Source: Saprospiraceae bacterium (GTDB taxonomy: Bacteria; Bacteroidota; Bacteroidia; Chitinophagales; Saprospiraceae). Taken from it: a stretch of DNA of 50,254 nucleotides. Below are positions 41,968-50,213 of this stretch, in pieces. How positions within the stretch are numbered: the stretch's first letter is position 1; each line of letters starts with the position of its first letter. A program made the translations under genes and the position numbers. The notes beneath the pieces were generated by a model. It made no database searches, had not been told where the DNA came from, and was given only the letters and a program-made list of their open reading frames with translations. Location of the stretch: contig JAGQWR010000058.1 in the NCBI GenBank assembly GCA_020437105.1, positions 1-50,254 of the forward strand, read 5' to 3'.

Positions 41968-43035
41968 CTACTTCACCCGATTCAAAGCCATAGCTTTCAA
42001 CATCCAGTTTGGCAATGGTTTTTTCGGATCGCGTTTTCTTAAGTCAACCGAGATGCCGAGTTTTTTGGCAACGGGTACTTTTAGTGTTTCCACGAATTCA
42101 ATCAGGGTGCCGTCGGGGTCTTCGATATAGGAGAAATTGCCGGCCGCTTCACCCATGTCGAATGCGCCACCACGTGCGGTTTCGCTGTCGATGGTAAAGG
42201 GATGGCCTTTTGCGGCACAGAGCGCCCGCATTTTGTCCATGCCAACAATATCAAAACAAAGGTGGATGAATCCGGGGTCACCCCAAAGTCTGCCTTCGTA
42301 GATCTTTTTAGGTTGGTATGTGGTCGCTTGTACCAGTTCGATTTCGGTGGGGCCAAGCATGCGGCTGAACGCACCTGCTCTGGCCTGGCTGTGTCGAAGT
42401 AGAACCCGGCGCACTTGATTTTTACCACCCGGGATGCCATTCAGGTCATCGAAGATGCCTGGTTCGTCATAGACAACTTCATCATAGCCCAAAATATCGG
42501 AATATACCGTGCGGGCTTTTTCGATATCGCTAACACCGATAATGGAGCCATAAACCCCTCCATTTACGGGTTCTTTACGGAAGAACTCGGTGGCAGGCAC
42601 AAGCTGGAGTATATTCCCGTAAGGGTCTTTCAGGAAAAAATGCTGCTTGCCAGCCGGATCGGCAGCTGGCTGTCCGATTAATTCTAAACCGGCTTTTTGA
42701 AATTGGGCAAAAGCTTTATTGATATCCCGACATTTGATCTTCAGAATAAACAAACCCAGGTCACCTAATTGCGGCTGAAAGTTCGGGTAAGTAGGCGTAT
42801 GGTCTGTATGTTGCCAAATCTCCAATCCGCCGCCGCCGGCGCGGGAAAGAGTCAGGATAGCATGGCGCGATTTGGGTGTTCCGGCGGTATAGGGCAGCAT
42901 AAGATCCGCAGTAGCGGCCTCCTCAAACACCTTGATGTCAATTTCCAGGTGTTTGCGATACCATTTCCAGGCTTCGTGTACATCTGTTACGCCAATACCC
43001 ATTTGCTGGATTCCACTAATGATTGGTTTGTCCAT
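41968..43035 (-). CDS. VOC superfamily protein (glyoxalase/dioxygenase fold, two modules)
   Basis: A 355-aa cytosolic protein made of two vicinal-oxygen-chelate modules (about 8-140 and 150-320). Candidate metal ligands in the second are Glu of GPTEIELVQA, His of PGFIHLCFDI and Glu of DPDGTLIEFVE; DPYGNILQLV closes the first. The first module lacks the usual His at its start (GIQQMGIGV), so it is probably structural. It resembles extradiol dioxygenase or 4-hydroxyphenylpyruvate dioxygenase in layout but lacks the HPPD C-terminal signature, so substrate and reaction are open. It follows the alpha-oxoamine synthase and its terminator. Confidence 0.8.
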   Translation of the reverse strand: MDKPIISGIQQMGIGVTDVHEAWKWYRKHLEIDIKVFEEAATADLMLPYTAGTPKSRHAILTLSRAGGGGLEIWQHTDHTPTYPNFQPQLGDLGLFILKIKCRDINKAFAQFQKAGLELIGQPAADPAGKQHFFLKDPYGNILQLVPATEFFRKEPVNGGVYGSIIGVSDIEKARTVYSDILGYDEVVYDEPGIFDDLNGIPGGKNQVRRVLLRHSQARAGAFSRMLGPTEIELVQATTYQPKKIYEGRLWGDPGFIHLCFDIVGMDKMRALCAAKGHPFTIDSETARGGAFDMGEAAGNFSYIEDPDGTLIEFVETLKVPVAKKLGISVDLRKRDPKKPLPNWMLKAMALNRVK

Positions 43036-43093
43036 TTCCTGATTATTTCTGTTTTGGAGGGCGAAGTTACAAATTGCTCTAGAGGGGAAAAAG

Positions 43094-43131
43094 AAAAGGT
43101 GGTTCCGACCAGCGAAACCACCTTTTTTATA
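43094..43131. terminator. terminator of the alpha-oxoamine synthase gene
   Basis: AAAGGTGGTT and AACCACCTTT form a 10-bp stem over about 11 bases, with T-rich sequence on both strands. On the minus strand it begins 14 bases after the stop at 43145. Confidence 0.8.
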
Positions 43132-43144
43132 TTAAAAAAGCGAA

Positions 43145-44401
43145 TTATTGCTTGATGGCAATACTCTCTAAATTAACTGTGGCATAGTAGCCGGATTCCA
43201 ATTTGCCCCGAATATCAATAAAGGCGGCAATTGTTTCCGAAATATCCTCCATCGTATGAGAAGCTGTCGGAATTAGTCGGAGTAAGATCATGCCTTTCGG
43301 AATAACCGGGTAAACCACGATAGAGCAGAATATACCGTAGTTTTCACGCAGGTCATTGACCAGGGCCATCGCATACACCTCGTCTCCTTGCAGGTAAACA
43401 GGGGTCACGCAGCTATTGGTGTTTCCGATATCAAAACCGGCATCTTTGAGGCCACCCTGTAGGGCGTTAACATTCTCCCAGAGCTTTGCTTTGTGTTCGG
43501 GCTGCGTGCGCAACATCTCCAATCGTTTGATATTGCCAATGACGTAAGGCATCGCAAGCGATTTGGCAAACATTTGGGAGCGCATGTTGTACATCAGGAA
43601 ACGCATAATTTCCTTGTCGCCAGCCAAAAACGCACCAATACTTCCCATTGATTTTGCAAAAGTAGAGAAGTAGATGTCGATCTCATCCTGAACGCCCTGC
43701 TCTTCTCCTGCACCTGCACCTGTAGCACCCAGGGTGCCGAATCCATGCGCATCATCCACGAGTAAGCGGAAAGGATATTTTTTCTTGAGGGCAACAACTT
43801 CTTTGAGTTTACCCTGGTCACCACGCATACCGAAAACACCTTCTGTGATTACGAGGATTGCTCCGCCAGTTTTTTCGGCATTCGCAACAGCGCGAACCAG
43901 ATTTTGCTCCAGACGCTCCATGTTGTTATGCTCATAAGCAAATCGCTGTCCCTGATGCAGGCGTACTCCATCTACGATACAGGCGTGACTTTCTGAATCA
44001 TAAACAACGACATCTTTCCGGTCAAGCATCGCATCAATGGCAGACATAATGCCCTGATAGCCAAAATTGACAAGAACTGCAGCTTCTTTTTTGACAAAAT
44101 CAGCCAGTTCTCGCTCCAGTTTGTAGTGGTTGTCTGAGTTCCCGGACATCATCCGTGCGCCCATTGGATAGGCGAGTCCATATTCATCGGTTGCGTCTGA
44201 GTCAACTTTACGTACATCCGGGTGGTTAGCCAGGCCCAGATAGTTATTTATACTCCAACAGATGACTTCTTTACCATTAAACATCATCCGGTTGGCGAGT
44301 TCTCCTTCCAGTTTTGGAAAGATGTAATACCCTTCAGCCACATCAGCCCATTTCCCGAGCGGGCCGGGATTTGATTTGATCTTTTCGAATAGGTCCTTCA
44401 T
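43145..44401 (-). CDS. alpha-oxoamine synthase (serine palmitoyltransferase/KBL-like)
   Basis: A 418-aa PLP enzyme of fold type I joining an amino acid to an acyl thioester with loss of CO2. Family features are the N-terminal WSINNYLGLANHPDV, GARMMSGNSDNHYKLE, VVYDSESHACIVDG with the His stacking on PLP, ITEGVFGMRGDQG, LLVDDAHGFGTLG with the Asp, and STFAKSMGSIGAF with the PLP Lys. In Bacteroidota this type is most often serine palmitoyltransferase, which starts sphingolipid synthesis; 2-amino-3-ketobutyrate CoA ligase is the alternative. No adjacent gene decides between them. A -7 box TAGCTTTG lies 54 bases upstream. Confidence 0.85.
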   Translation of the reverse strand: MKDLFEKIKSNPGPLGKWADVAEGYYIFPKLEGELANRMMFNGKEVICWSINNYLGLANHPDVRKVDSDATDEYGLAYPMGARMMSGNSDNHYKLERELADFVKKEAAVLVNFGYQGIMSAIDAMLDRKDVVVYDSESHACIVDGVRLHQGQRFAYEHNNMERLEQNLVRAVANAEKTGGAILVITEGVFGMRGDQGKLKEVVALKKKYPFRLLVDDAHGFGTLGATGAGAGEEQGVQDEIDIYFSTFAKSMGSIGAFLAGDKEIMRFLMYNMRSQMFAKSLAMPYVIGNIKRLEMLRTQPEHKAKLWENVNALQGGLKDAGFDIGNTNSCVTPVYLQGDEVYAMALVNDLRENYGIFCSIVVYPVIPKGMILLRLIPTASHTMEDISETIAAFIDIRGKLESGYYATVNLESIAIKQ

Positions 44402-44454
44402 GCGTAAATTTTTGATGATTGCGGCTAATTTACCGAAGCCTTCCGGCGAATAAC

Positions 44455-44462
44455 CAAAGCTA
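44455..44462 (-). promoter_or_regulatory. -7 promoter element of the alpha-oxoamine synthase gene
   Basis: On the minus strand TAGCTTTG matches TAnnTTTG exactly; the predicted leader is about 47 bases. A -33 TTG is not clear. Confidence 0.35.
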
Positions 44463-44634
44463 AAACTTCAAGTGTTTGTTCTTGACAGGACAATAGACAA
44501 TATGCATTCTAAAAGGCTTTTCGTGCAAACTGCCTGAGAGCCACAAACCCGGGAAGCCGCAGCAAAGGTCTGAAATTATCTTGTAATTCTAATATTTCAG
44601 GAAGGAAATGCATTTCGGGGGTAGAATGTAATAA

Positions 44635-44667
44635 AAAGCCCGACTATGATATACACAGCCGGGCTTT
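44635..44667 (-). terminator. rho-independent terminator of the CBS-like gene
   Basis: On the minus strand a 14-bp stem (AAAGCCCGGCTGTG with CATAGTCGGGCTTT, two wobbles) over a 5-base loop is followed by T-rich sequence, 33 bases after the stop. Confidence 0.85.
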
Positions 44668-44699
44668 CGATTATTTTAGACGGGCAACAATTGTGGGGT

Positions 44700-45707
44700 T
44701 TATTCCATAAAACCCTGCTCCCGCATCCAGTCGTCGTTAAAGATTTTTTGGAAATACTTGCTGCCGTGATCCGAGAAAAGTACGACTACTACATCTTCGG
44801 GACGAAGGCGATCAGCATACTCAAACACGCCCTGAAGCGCAGCACCACTGGAGTAACCGGCCAAAATACCTTCTGTAGTCGCTAATTCGCGGGCACGGAA
44901 TGCCGCGTCACCATCACGCACTTTTACAAATTCGTCCACCAAATCAAAATCTACGTTAGCCGGAATGATATTCTTGCCAACGGCTTCGAGTTTGTATGGA
45001 TAAATCTCGTTTTCGTCAAACTCACCCGTTTCGTGGTATTTTTTTAGCACAGACCCATAGGCATCGACTCCAATGATTTGAATGCCTGGTTTTTTTCTTT
45101 TCAGAAACCTGGCCGTACCGGTCAGTGTACCTCCCGTACCACAAGCGGCAAAATAATGCGTGATATTTCCACCGGATTGTTGCCAGATTTCCGGACCGGT
45201 GGTCCGATAATGTGCCAGTGAGTTATCTGTATTATAGTATTGATTGATGTAGAAGGAGTTCGGAATATCTGCATTCAACTGTTTGGCAACAGAGTAATAA
45301 GATTCCGGATCATCTGGTTTGGCGTTGGCCGGGCATACTTTTAATTCTGCACCCATCGCTTTAAGCGCCATCTGTTTCTCCTCCGAAATTTTAGAAGGAG
45401 CAGTAAGAATACATTTGTAGCCTTTTACGGCACAAACCATTGCGACACTAAAGCCGGTATTACCCGATGTCGATTCGATTACAGTACCTCCGGGCATTAG
45501 TTTGCCCGATCGTTCTGCTTTTTCAATCATTAAAAGAGCAATCCGATCCTTCGCCGAAAGGCCTGGGTTGAAGGATTCTACTTTTGCCAGAACCGTGCAG
45601 GGGAGATCTGCAACGATAGCGTTCAGCCGAATCATGGGCGTGTGGCCAATCGACTGGAGAATGCTGTCGTAATAGGTTTTTACTGGAATCTGCTGATTAT
45701 ACGTCAT
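44700..45707 (-). CDS. cystathionine beta-synthase/cysteine synthase family PLP enzyme
   Basis: A 335-aa fold type II PLP enzyme. IGHTPMIRLN begins the domain; the PLP Lys lies in NPGLSAKDRIAL (about 55), the phosphate/substrate loop is ESTSGNTGFSVAM, and the PLP phosphate is held by CGTGGTLTGTARFLK (about 185). The segment PDDPESYYSVAKQL favours cystathionine beta-synthase over O-acetylserine sulfhydrylase. There are no C-terminal CBS regulatory domains. It would make cystathionine from homocysteine and serine, or cysteine from an activated serine. It stands alone with its own promoter (45762-45769) and terminator. Confidence 0.88.
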   Translation of the reverse strand: MTYNQQIPVKTYYDSILQSIGHTPMIRLNAIVADLPCTVLAKVESFNPGLSAKDRIALLMIEKAERSGKLMPGGTVIESTSGNTGFSVAMVCAVKGYKCILTAPSKISEEKQMALKAMGAELKVCPANAKPDDPESYYSVAKQLNADIPNSFYINQYYNTDNSLAHYRTTGPEIWQQSGGNITHYFAACGTGGTLTGTARFLKRKKPGIQIIGVDAYGSVLKKYHETGEFDENEIYPYKLEAVGKNIIPANVDFDLVDEFVKVRDGDAAFRARELATTEGILAGYSSGAALQGVFEYADRLRPEDVVVVLFSDHGSKYFQKIFNDDWMREQGFME

Positions 45708-45761
45708 AAAGCGTCAGATTTTCAGGTTCGTCTGGTCAGGACAATTAGACAAGAAAGAATA

Positions 45762-45769
45762 CAAATGTA
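45762..45769 (-). promoter_or_regulatory. -7 promoter element of the CBS-like gene
   Basis: On the minus strand TACATTTG matches TAnnTTTG exactly, 54 bases before the ATG. The -33 region is weak. Confidence 0.4.
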
Positions 45770-45881
45770 ATAATCTATTGTTAGAGATCACTTTTTCATA
45801 AAAAGGACCAATATTTTTATGAGATTTCAAAAAATCGCTACTTTGATCCATGGAGTATTGAAGTATTTGCGAAATTCTTTG

Positions 45882-45900
45882 ATGGTATTATAAACACCAT
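45882..45900. other. hairpin downstream of the acyl-CoA dehydrogenase gene
   Basis: ATGGTATT and AACACCAT form an 8-bp stem (one wobble) over 3 bases, 39 bases after the minus-strand stop. Without a T-run, termination is uncertain. Confidence 0.35.
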
Positions 45901-45939
45901 AATGTTCTGAAACGTTCCTGGGCTTCTTCCGGGAGAAAT

Positions 45940-47142
45940 TTATTTTAAGCCGTATTGCCTCAAAATGCGTTTTGCCAAAGCTGCTTTATGGGTCTCATCA
46001 GACCCGTCATAAATTCTGGCTGCCCGTTCTTCCCGATAATAAAATGAAACCAGGCAATCATCTGTCATGCCCAGAGCGCCATGAGTCTGCAAACTGCGAT
46101 CAACTACCCGCTGGAGCATACCGGAAGCCAGAAATTTTATCGCAGAAATAGCCTCCCTGGCCTGCTTTTGACCGTGGGTTTCCATTTCATGCGCCGTGTG
46201 GAGTACCATGTACCGGGCCGAATCAATTTCTGCGCGGCTTTCGGCAATCCATTGCTGCACCATTTGTTTGTGTCCAAGCACCTGTCCAGATGCAATTTCC
46301 CGGCTTACAGCTCGTCTGCACATCATATCAAAACAGCGTTCGGCGATACCTATCCAGCGCATGCAGTGGTGTATGCGCCCGGGGCCGAGCCGCTCTTGCG
46401 CCAACCGGAAACCCTGGCCGGGCTGGCCAAGAATATTTGTTGCCGGCACTCGAACCTGTTCAAGCTTTATCTCGCTGTGGGAGGCCCAGCCTTCTCCTGC
46501 ATGTCCCATCACCGGAATGTTTCGGATGATCCGGAATCCAGGCGTATTGGTGGGAACCAGGATCATGCTTGCCCGTTCGTAGGGATTGGGGTGCTCCGGA
46601 TCAGTCAGACACATAACAATAGCGAAAGCCGCCCCATCTGCGCCGGTGGTAAACCATTTGTGTCCGTTAATCAGGTAATCCTCACCGTCTCGAATAGCCG
46701 TTGTAGCCATGAGAATCGGGTTTGACCCGGCATATTCCGGCTCGGTCATGGCAAAGCAGGATCGGATATTGCCTTCGATCAGGGGTTGTAGAAATTGTGC
46801 TCGCAGGCTACCGCTGGTGTATTCCTGTAATAGTTCAATATTGCCGGCATCCGGTGCCTGACAATTAAACAGATAATGCCCATAGGGCGTGGTTCCTAAT
46901 AACTCGCCAAGCTGTGCTATTTCCGGCAGGGAAAGCCCGGGGCCGCCCTGTTCCGGACGAAGGTAGAGGTTCCACGCACCGGTTTTTTTAGCTGTTTTTC
47001 GCTTTTCATTTAACAGTATTTCGGCTTCTTTTCCCGGAAGCTGCAGAAGCTTTTTTTCAATAGGATAAATTTCTTCTTCAAGAAATTGGCGCACTTTTTC
47101 GGTGAGTGCTGAAAGTCTGTCTGTACTGAAAAGGCTGAGCAT
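45940..47142 (-). CDS. ACAD10/11-like acyl-CoA dehydrogenase
   Basis: A 400-aa flavoprotein. The standard fold is seen in CFAMTEPEYAGSNP (about 134), INGHKWFTTGADGA, and the C-terminal LQTHGALGMTDDC. A block RLGPGRIHHCMRWIGIAERC (about 250-270) is nearly the one I know from human ACAD10/ACAD11 and bacterial LvaC, and distinguishes it from fatty-acyl dehydrogenases of the ACADM/ACADS type. Those enzymes act on 4-phosphoacyl-CoA formed by a partner kinase. Such a kinase-like gene lies nearby (47992), with a divergent TetR gene between. Conversion of 4-hydroxyacyl-CoA is therefore the favoured role, by inference. Confidence 0.88.
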   Translation of the reverse strand: MLSLFSTDRLSALTEKVRQFLEEEIYPIEKKLLQLPGKEAEILLNEKRKTAKKTGAWNLYLRPEQGGPGLSLPEIAQLGELLGTTPYGHYLFNCQAPDAGNIELLQEYTSGSLRAQFLQPLIEGNIRSCFAMTEPEYAGSNPILMATTAIRDGEDYLINGHKWFTTGADGAAFAIVMCLTDPEHPNPYERASMILVPTNTPGFRIIRNIPVMGHAGEGWASHSEIKLEQVRVPATNILGQPGQGFRLAQERLGPGRIHHCMRWIGIAERCFDMMCRRAVSREIASGQVLGHKQMVQQWIAESRAEIDSARYMVLHTAHEMETHGQKQAREAISAIKFLASGMLQRVVDRSLQTHGALGMTDDCLVSFYYREERAARIYDGSDETHKAALAKRILRQYGLK

Positions 47143-47159
47143 TTTGTAAAAGGTTTGAT

Positions 47160-47188
47160 TAAATGTAAGTAGATTTTGGTCGTTTCAA
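47160..47188 (-). promoter_or_regulatory. promoter of the ACAD10/11-like gene
   Basis: On the minus strand TTG (47186-47188), 18 bases, TACATTTA (47160-47167), one mismatch from consensus, 17 bases before the ATG. Confidence 0.45.
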
Positions 47189-47260
47189 TTCCTTTTTATA
47201 TTATTGAAGTTGACATTATTAAGAATTACAACCGTCTTCCCAACCTTCCAATTTAGTATT

Positions 47261-47272
47261 AGAGCTTGCTCT
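47261..47272. promoter_or_regulatory. possible TetR operator
   Basis: AGAGC-TT-GCTCT, a perfect inverted repeat between the divergent acyl-CoA dehydrogenase and TetR genes, 35 bases before the TetR ATG. Position fits autoregulation, the palindrome is short. Confidence 0.35.
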
Positions 47273-47306
47273 TACTTGTTTTTCATTTTATGATGAATTA
47301 ATCTAA

Positions 47307-47978
47307 ATGAAGGTTGACAAACGTGCCGCGAAGGAGAATAAAATCCTGGATGCAGCAGAACGAAAATTTTCTGAAATTGGATTTCAGAATACGCGGATGG
47401 AGGATATTGCCAAAGAAGTAGAGATCAGTAAAGGCTCTGTCTATTTCTATTTCGCCAGCAAGGAGAACCTGTATATGGCTGTAACTTACAGGGCTTTTCT
47501 ATTTCTGTTGCAAGAATTTGACCTCCTTGTACAAGCCGGGCTGGAAAACACCGGAAAGGAAACAGTGATTGAATTGGTTAAATTCTATCTGGAATTTTGT
47601 GAAAAGCAGGCTGGTTATCATGACCTCCTGATGAACTACCACAACCTTGTCCGTACAAATAACAATACAATTTCAGACCACACCTTTTCCAAGGCCATGC
47701 TGGAAAGTAACTTTTATCAAAAAATCAGGGAAGTACACAACCTGCCCCTTTCACTGGTTGTAAAAGAAATCCAACGCGGACAGCAAGATGGCAGTATCCG
47801 AAACAAGCAACCTGCGATTTTACTTTACCTCACCGGTTGGTCTCTTATTTCCGGTTTTACCCTGATTCGAGGGGCAAATCGGCAGAGAAACCAGGACACT
47901 CTTTTTCAGGTATCTATTCCAGATTGGCGGGCATACATCGAAATGATGATGTTCCGGGTCCTGGATGCGGACCAGTAA
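47307..47978 (+). CDS. TetR/AcrR family transcriptional regulator
   Basis: A 223-aa repressor-type protein. The N-terminal helix-turn-helix (about residues 10-55) reads ILDAAERKFSEIGFQNTRME, DIAKEVEISKGSVYFYFASK, ENLYMAV, a textbook TetR pattern. The rest is the helical ligand-binding domain. It is divergent from the ACAD10/11-like gene (165 bases) and convergent with the phosphotransferase gene (13 bases). It probably controls them in response to an acyl-CoA or related ligand, as fatty-acid TetR regulators do; the ligand is inferred. Confidence 0.9.
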   Translation: MKVDKRAAKENKILDAAERKFSEIGFQNTRMEDIAKEVEISKGSVYFYFASKENLYMAVTYRAFLFLLQEFDLLVQAGLENTGKETVIELVKFYLEFCEKQAGYHDLLMNYHNLVRTNNNTISDHTFSKAMLESNFYQKIREVHNLPLSLVVKEIQRGQQDGSIRNKQPAILLYLTGWSLISGFTLIRGANRQRNQDTLFQVSIPDWRAYIEMMMFRVLDADQ

Positions 47979-47991
47979 TTTGCGAAAAGCT

Positions 47992-49065
47992 CTAGCTGTA
48001 GAGTTGGCTTATTCTGCCTTTTTCCAGCGCTAAAACACCCTGGTTTCCGCAACTGCGTACAATGTGGATCAGGGCTTCAAACCGTTTATCGAGTGCGTTC
48101 CCTTGTTTGTATCGGGCGTAAATTTGTTGGGCAATCACGCCTACTTTAAATAGTCCGAACACATAAAAAAACTCCATATTCCGGGGAGCCATTGCCCGCG
48201 CCTCAAAATATTGGCGCACCAGCTCTCCCCGATCCGGGTTGCCAGGCATCCAACTCAGGTTATAGGGATAGAGCATTTTTGGGTCTTCGGCTTCCGCCCA
48301 ATAAGCCAGGGTCGTGCCCAGGTCCATGAGCGGGTGACCTACCGTAGCCATCTCCCAGTCTAAAACCGCCCGAATTTCCTCGGGGTTTGCCGGGTCCAGC
48401 ACGAGGTTGTCGTATTTATAATCATTGTGAATGAGGCTCGTTTCATCAGCTTCAATAAAATGTTGCAAAAGCCATGTTGATAATTGGTCCATGCCTTCCA
48501 GGGTATCGGTTTGAGCATATAGGTAGCGCTTACACCAACCTTGCACCTGCCTGCTGATATAACCTGCCGGTTTGCCGATTTGATCAATGGTGTCTGCTTC
48601 GAGTGGAAGTTGATGGAGGTCGGCCAGGTTTCGGATGAGGGCGTGGGCGATCTTTGACCAGTCCAGCTTTTGTGTGGGCGGATTAGAACCCCGAAGAATC
48701 AAGCCCGGTACCTGCGACATGATAAAAAAGGGACTGCCAATTATTTCCGACTCATCGCAATATAGAACCGGAGCGGGTATTTTTTTATAGTGCGGTTCCA
48801 GGGTTTTCAGGATTCTGAATTCCCGTTCCATATTGTGTGCCGACTGAATGTTAGCGCCTTTCGGCGGACGGCGAAGTACATAGGTTCCGGTTTCAGTGCG
48901 GAGGGAAAAGGTCAGGTTGGAAAATCCACCCGGGTACTGTCGAATCTCCCGGATCTTACCCAATTCAGGTGATTGTATGTTTAAATAGGCCTGGAGCTTA
49001 GCCAGATCAAATTGATGCTCTTGCCGAACGGGGATCGTTGGATCAATATTTTCAGGTCCTTTCAT
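47992..49065 (-). CDS. ACAD10/11-type phosphotransferase (APH family kinase)
   Basis: A 357-aa kinase-fold protein. The N-lobe shows QYPGGFSNLTFSLRTETGTY and VLRRPPKG (ATP-binding Lys/Arg region); the catalytic loop is LIHNDYKYDNLVLDP with the family His-x-Asp and metal Asn; the second metal site is AVLDWEMATVGHPLMDLG. This pattern is that of the aminoglycoside-phosphotransferase-like domain fused to the dehydrogenase in ACAD10/11 and of bacterial LvaA, which phosphorylates 4-hydroxyacyl-CoA. True antibiotic phosphotransferases differ in this loop, so a resistance role is unlikely. It follows the PfkB gene by 70 bases. Confidence 0.87.
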   Translation of the reverse strand: MKGPENIDPTIPVRQEHQFDLAKLQAYLNIQSPELGKIREIRQYPGGFSNLTFSLRTETGTYVLRRPPKGANIQSAHNMEREFRILKTLEPHYKKIPAPVLYCDESEIIGSPFFIMSQVPGLILRGSNPPTQKLDWSKIAHALIRNLADLHQLPLEADTIDQIGKPAGYISRQVQGWCKRYLYAQTDTLEGMDQLSTWLLQHFIEADETSLIHNDYKYDNLVLDPANPEEIRAVLDWEMATVGHPLMDLGTTLAYWAEAEDPKMLYPYNLSWMPGNPDRGELVRQYFEARAMAPRNMEFFYVFGLFKVGVIAQQIYARYKQGNALDKRFEALIHIVRSCGNQGVLALEKGRISQLYS

Positions 49066-49135
49066 GGAAATGCAATAAGAATTCCAAAATAGGAAAAAAG
49101 ACCCAAGCCAGGCGAATCAGTATTGGAAACCGGCT

Positions 49136-50056
49136 CTAAATATTCGCATCAAAATTGACCAACTGCACAAACTTCTCTACCCGGTTGATGATGTCAATAC
49201 GGGAAAGTCCTTTCAGTCTTTCAATGCCAAACTGCTCTACGCAAAACGAGGCCATTGCGGAGCCAAAGATGACTGCCCGTTTCATGTTCTCGAAAGAAAG
49301 GTCTCCGGTTTCAGACAGATAGCCAATAAATCCTCCGGCAAAAGTGTCACCGGCACCTGTTGGATCAAAAACATCTGCGAGCGGTAGGGCAGGGGCAAAG
49401 AAGATGTTGTCGCCATAAAATAACAGCGCACCATGCTCCCCTTTTTTGATGACCAGGTATTTGGGGCCCATCTCAATGATCTTCTTAGATGCTTTGACCA
49501 GTGAGTATTCTCCGGATAATTGTCTGGCTTCCTCATCATTGATAACCAGGACATCAATTTGTTTGATCACATCCAGCAGGCTGTCGAGGGCCGTGTCCAT
49601 CCAGAAGTTCATCGTATCTAAAACGATCAAGCGGGGGCGGGCGGTGAGTTGGTCTAAAACCTCCTGCTGTACAGAAGGCGTCAGGTTGCCGAGCATCACA
49701 TATTGTGCGTTGCGGTAGGCTTCCGGCAAAACCGGTTTGAACTCCGCGAGTACATTTAGTTGGGTATCGAGCGTATCCCGGGCATTCATATTATCGTGAT
49801 ATCGTCCTTCCCAGAAGAATGATTTTTCGCCTGCTTTTCGTTGAAGTCCTTTTAAATCCACACCTTTGGAACTCAGGTAGTCCAGTTCTGCTTGCGGGAA
49901 ATCGTCGCCAATGACAGAGACGAGGTTGATGGACTTGGTGAAATAGGAGGCTGCAAGGCTAATGTATGTGGCGGCACCGCCAACGACCATTTCAGCTTTT
50001 CCCAGTGGTGTTTGGATGGTATCGAAGGCAACAGTGCCAACTGTAAGTAAAGACAT
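49136..50056 (-). CDS. PfkB family carbohydrate kinase
   Basis: A 306-aa ribokinase-fold sugar or nucleoside kinase. The N-terminal GGAATYISLAASYFTKSINLVS binding segment is partly seen as GGAATYISLAA; the C-terminal signature with catalytic Asp is DPTGAGDTFAGGFIGYL (about 233-249), preceded by VIKKGEHGALLF. The Met/Asn-rich substrate region DTMNFWMDTAL (about 145) is typical of a small Bacteroidota subgroup whose substrate I do not know. No sugar genes are near; it shares a strand with the phosphotransferase gene. Confidence 0.87.
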   Translation of the reverse strand: MSLLTVGTVAFDTIQTPLGKAEMVVGGAATYISLAASYFTKSINLVSVIGDDFPQAELDYLSSKGVDLKGLQRKAGEKSFFWEGRYHDNMNARDTLDTQLNVLAEFKPVLPEAYRNAQYVMLGNLTPSVQQEVLDQLTARPRLIVLDTMNFWMDTALDSLLDVIKQIDVLVINDEEARQLSGEYSLVKASKKIIEMGPKYLVIKKGEHGALLFYGDNIFFAPALPLADVFDPTGAGDTFAGGFIGYLSETGDLSFENMKRAVIFGSAMASFCVEQFGIERLKGLSRIDIINRVEKFVQLVNFDANI

Positions 50057-50130
50057 AGACCCGGATATCGTTGATTATGAGCTCTTTCGGTAGGTATGAA
50101 AGAAATATTATTCAAATTTCAAGACAAATA

Positions 50131-50161
50131 TTGCACTTTTATAATGAATAATATAACTTTG
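50131..50161 (+). promoter_or_regulatory. promoter of the tRNA-Asn gene
   Basis: TTG (50131-50133), 20 bases, TAACTTTG (50154-50161): a perfect consensus match at ideal spacing. The predicted start is about 46 bases before the tRNA. Confidence 0.75.
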
Positions 50162-50188
50162 CGTCGCCTTTTGAAGAAAGGGCTTTTC

Positions 50189-50205
50189 GCTGGTAGTTAA
50201 CCAGC
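50189..50205 (+). other. leader hairpin before tRNA-Asn
   Basis: GCTGGT and ACCAGC form a perfect 6-bp stem over AGTTA in the short 5' leader; it may be a processing feature of the precursor. Confidence 0.4.
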
Positions 50206-50213
50206 ACCAAAAT

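Noticed and set aside
41968..43035. 4-hydroxyphenylpyruvate dioxygenase, linking to fahA in tyrosine breakdown
   Set aside because: The two-module layout is similar, but the first module lacks its metal His and the C-terminal HPPD signature is absent; the gene is also 20 kb from fahA.
43094..43131. Riboswitch or attenuator upstream of the VOC gene
   Set aside because: It is a simple stem with T-runs just after the previous gene's stop, best explained as a terminator.
47992..49065. Aminoglycoside resistance phosphotransferase
   Set aside because: The catalytic loop and DWEMATVGHPLMDLG segment match the ACAD10/11 and LvaA type, and the neighbours are acyl-CoA genes.
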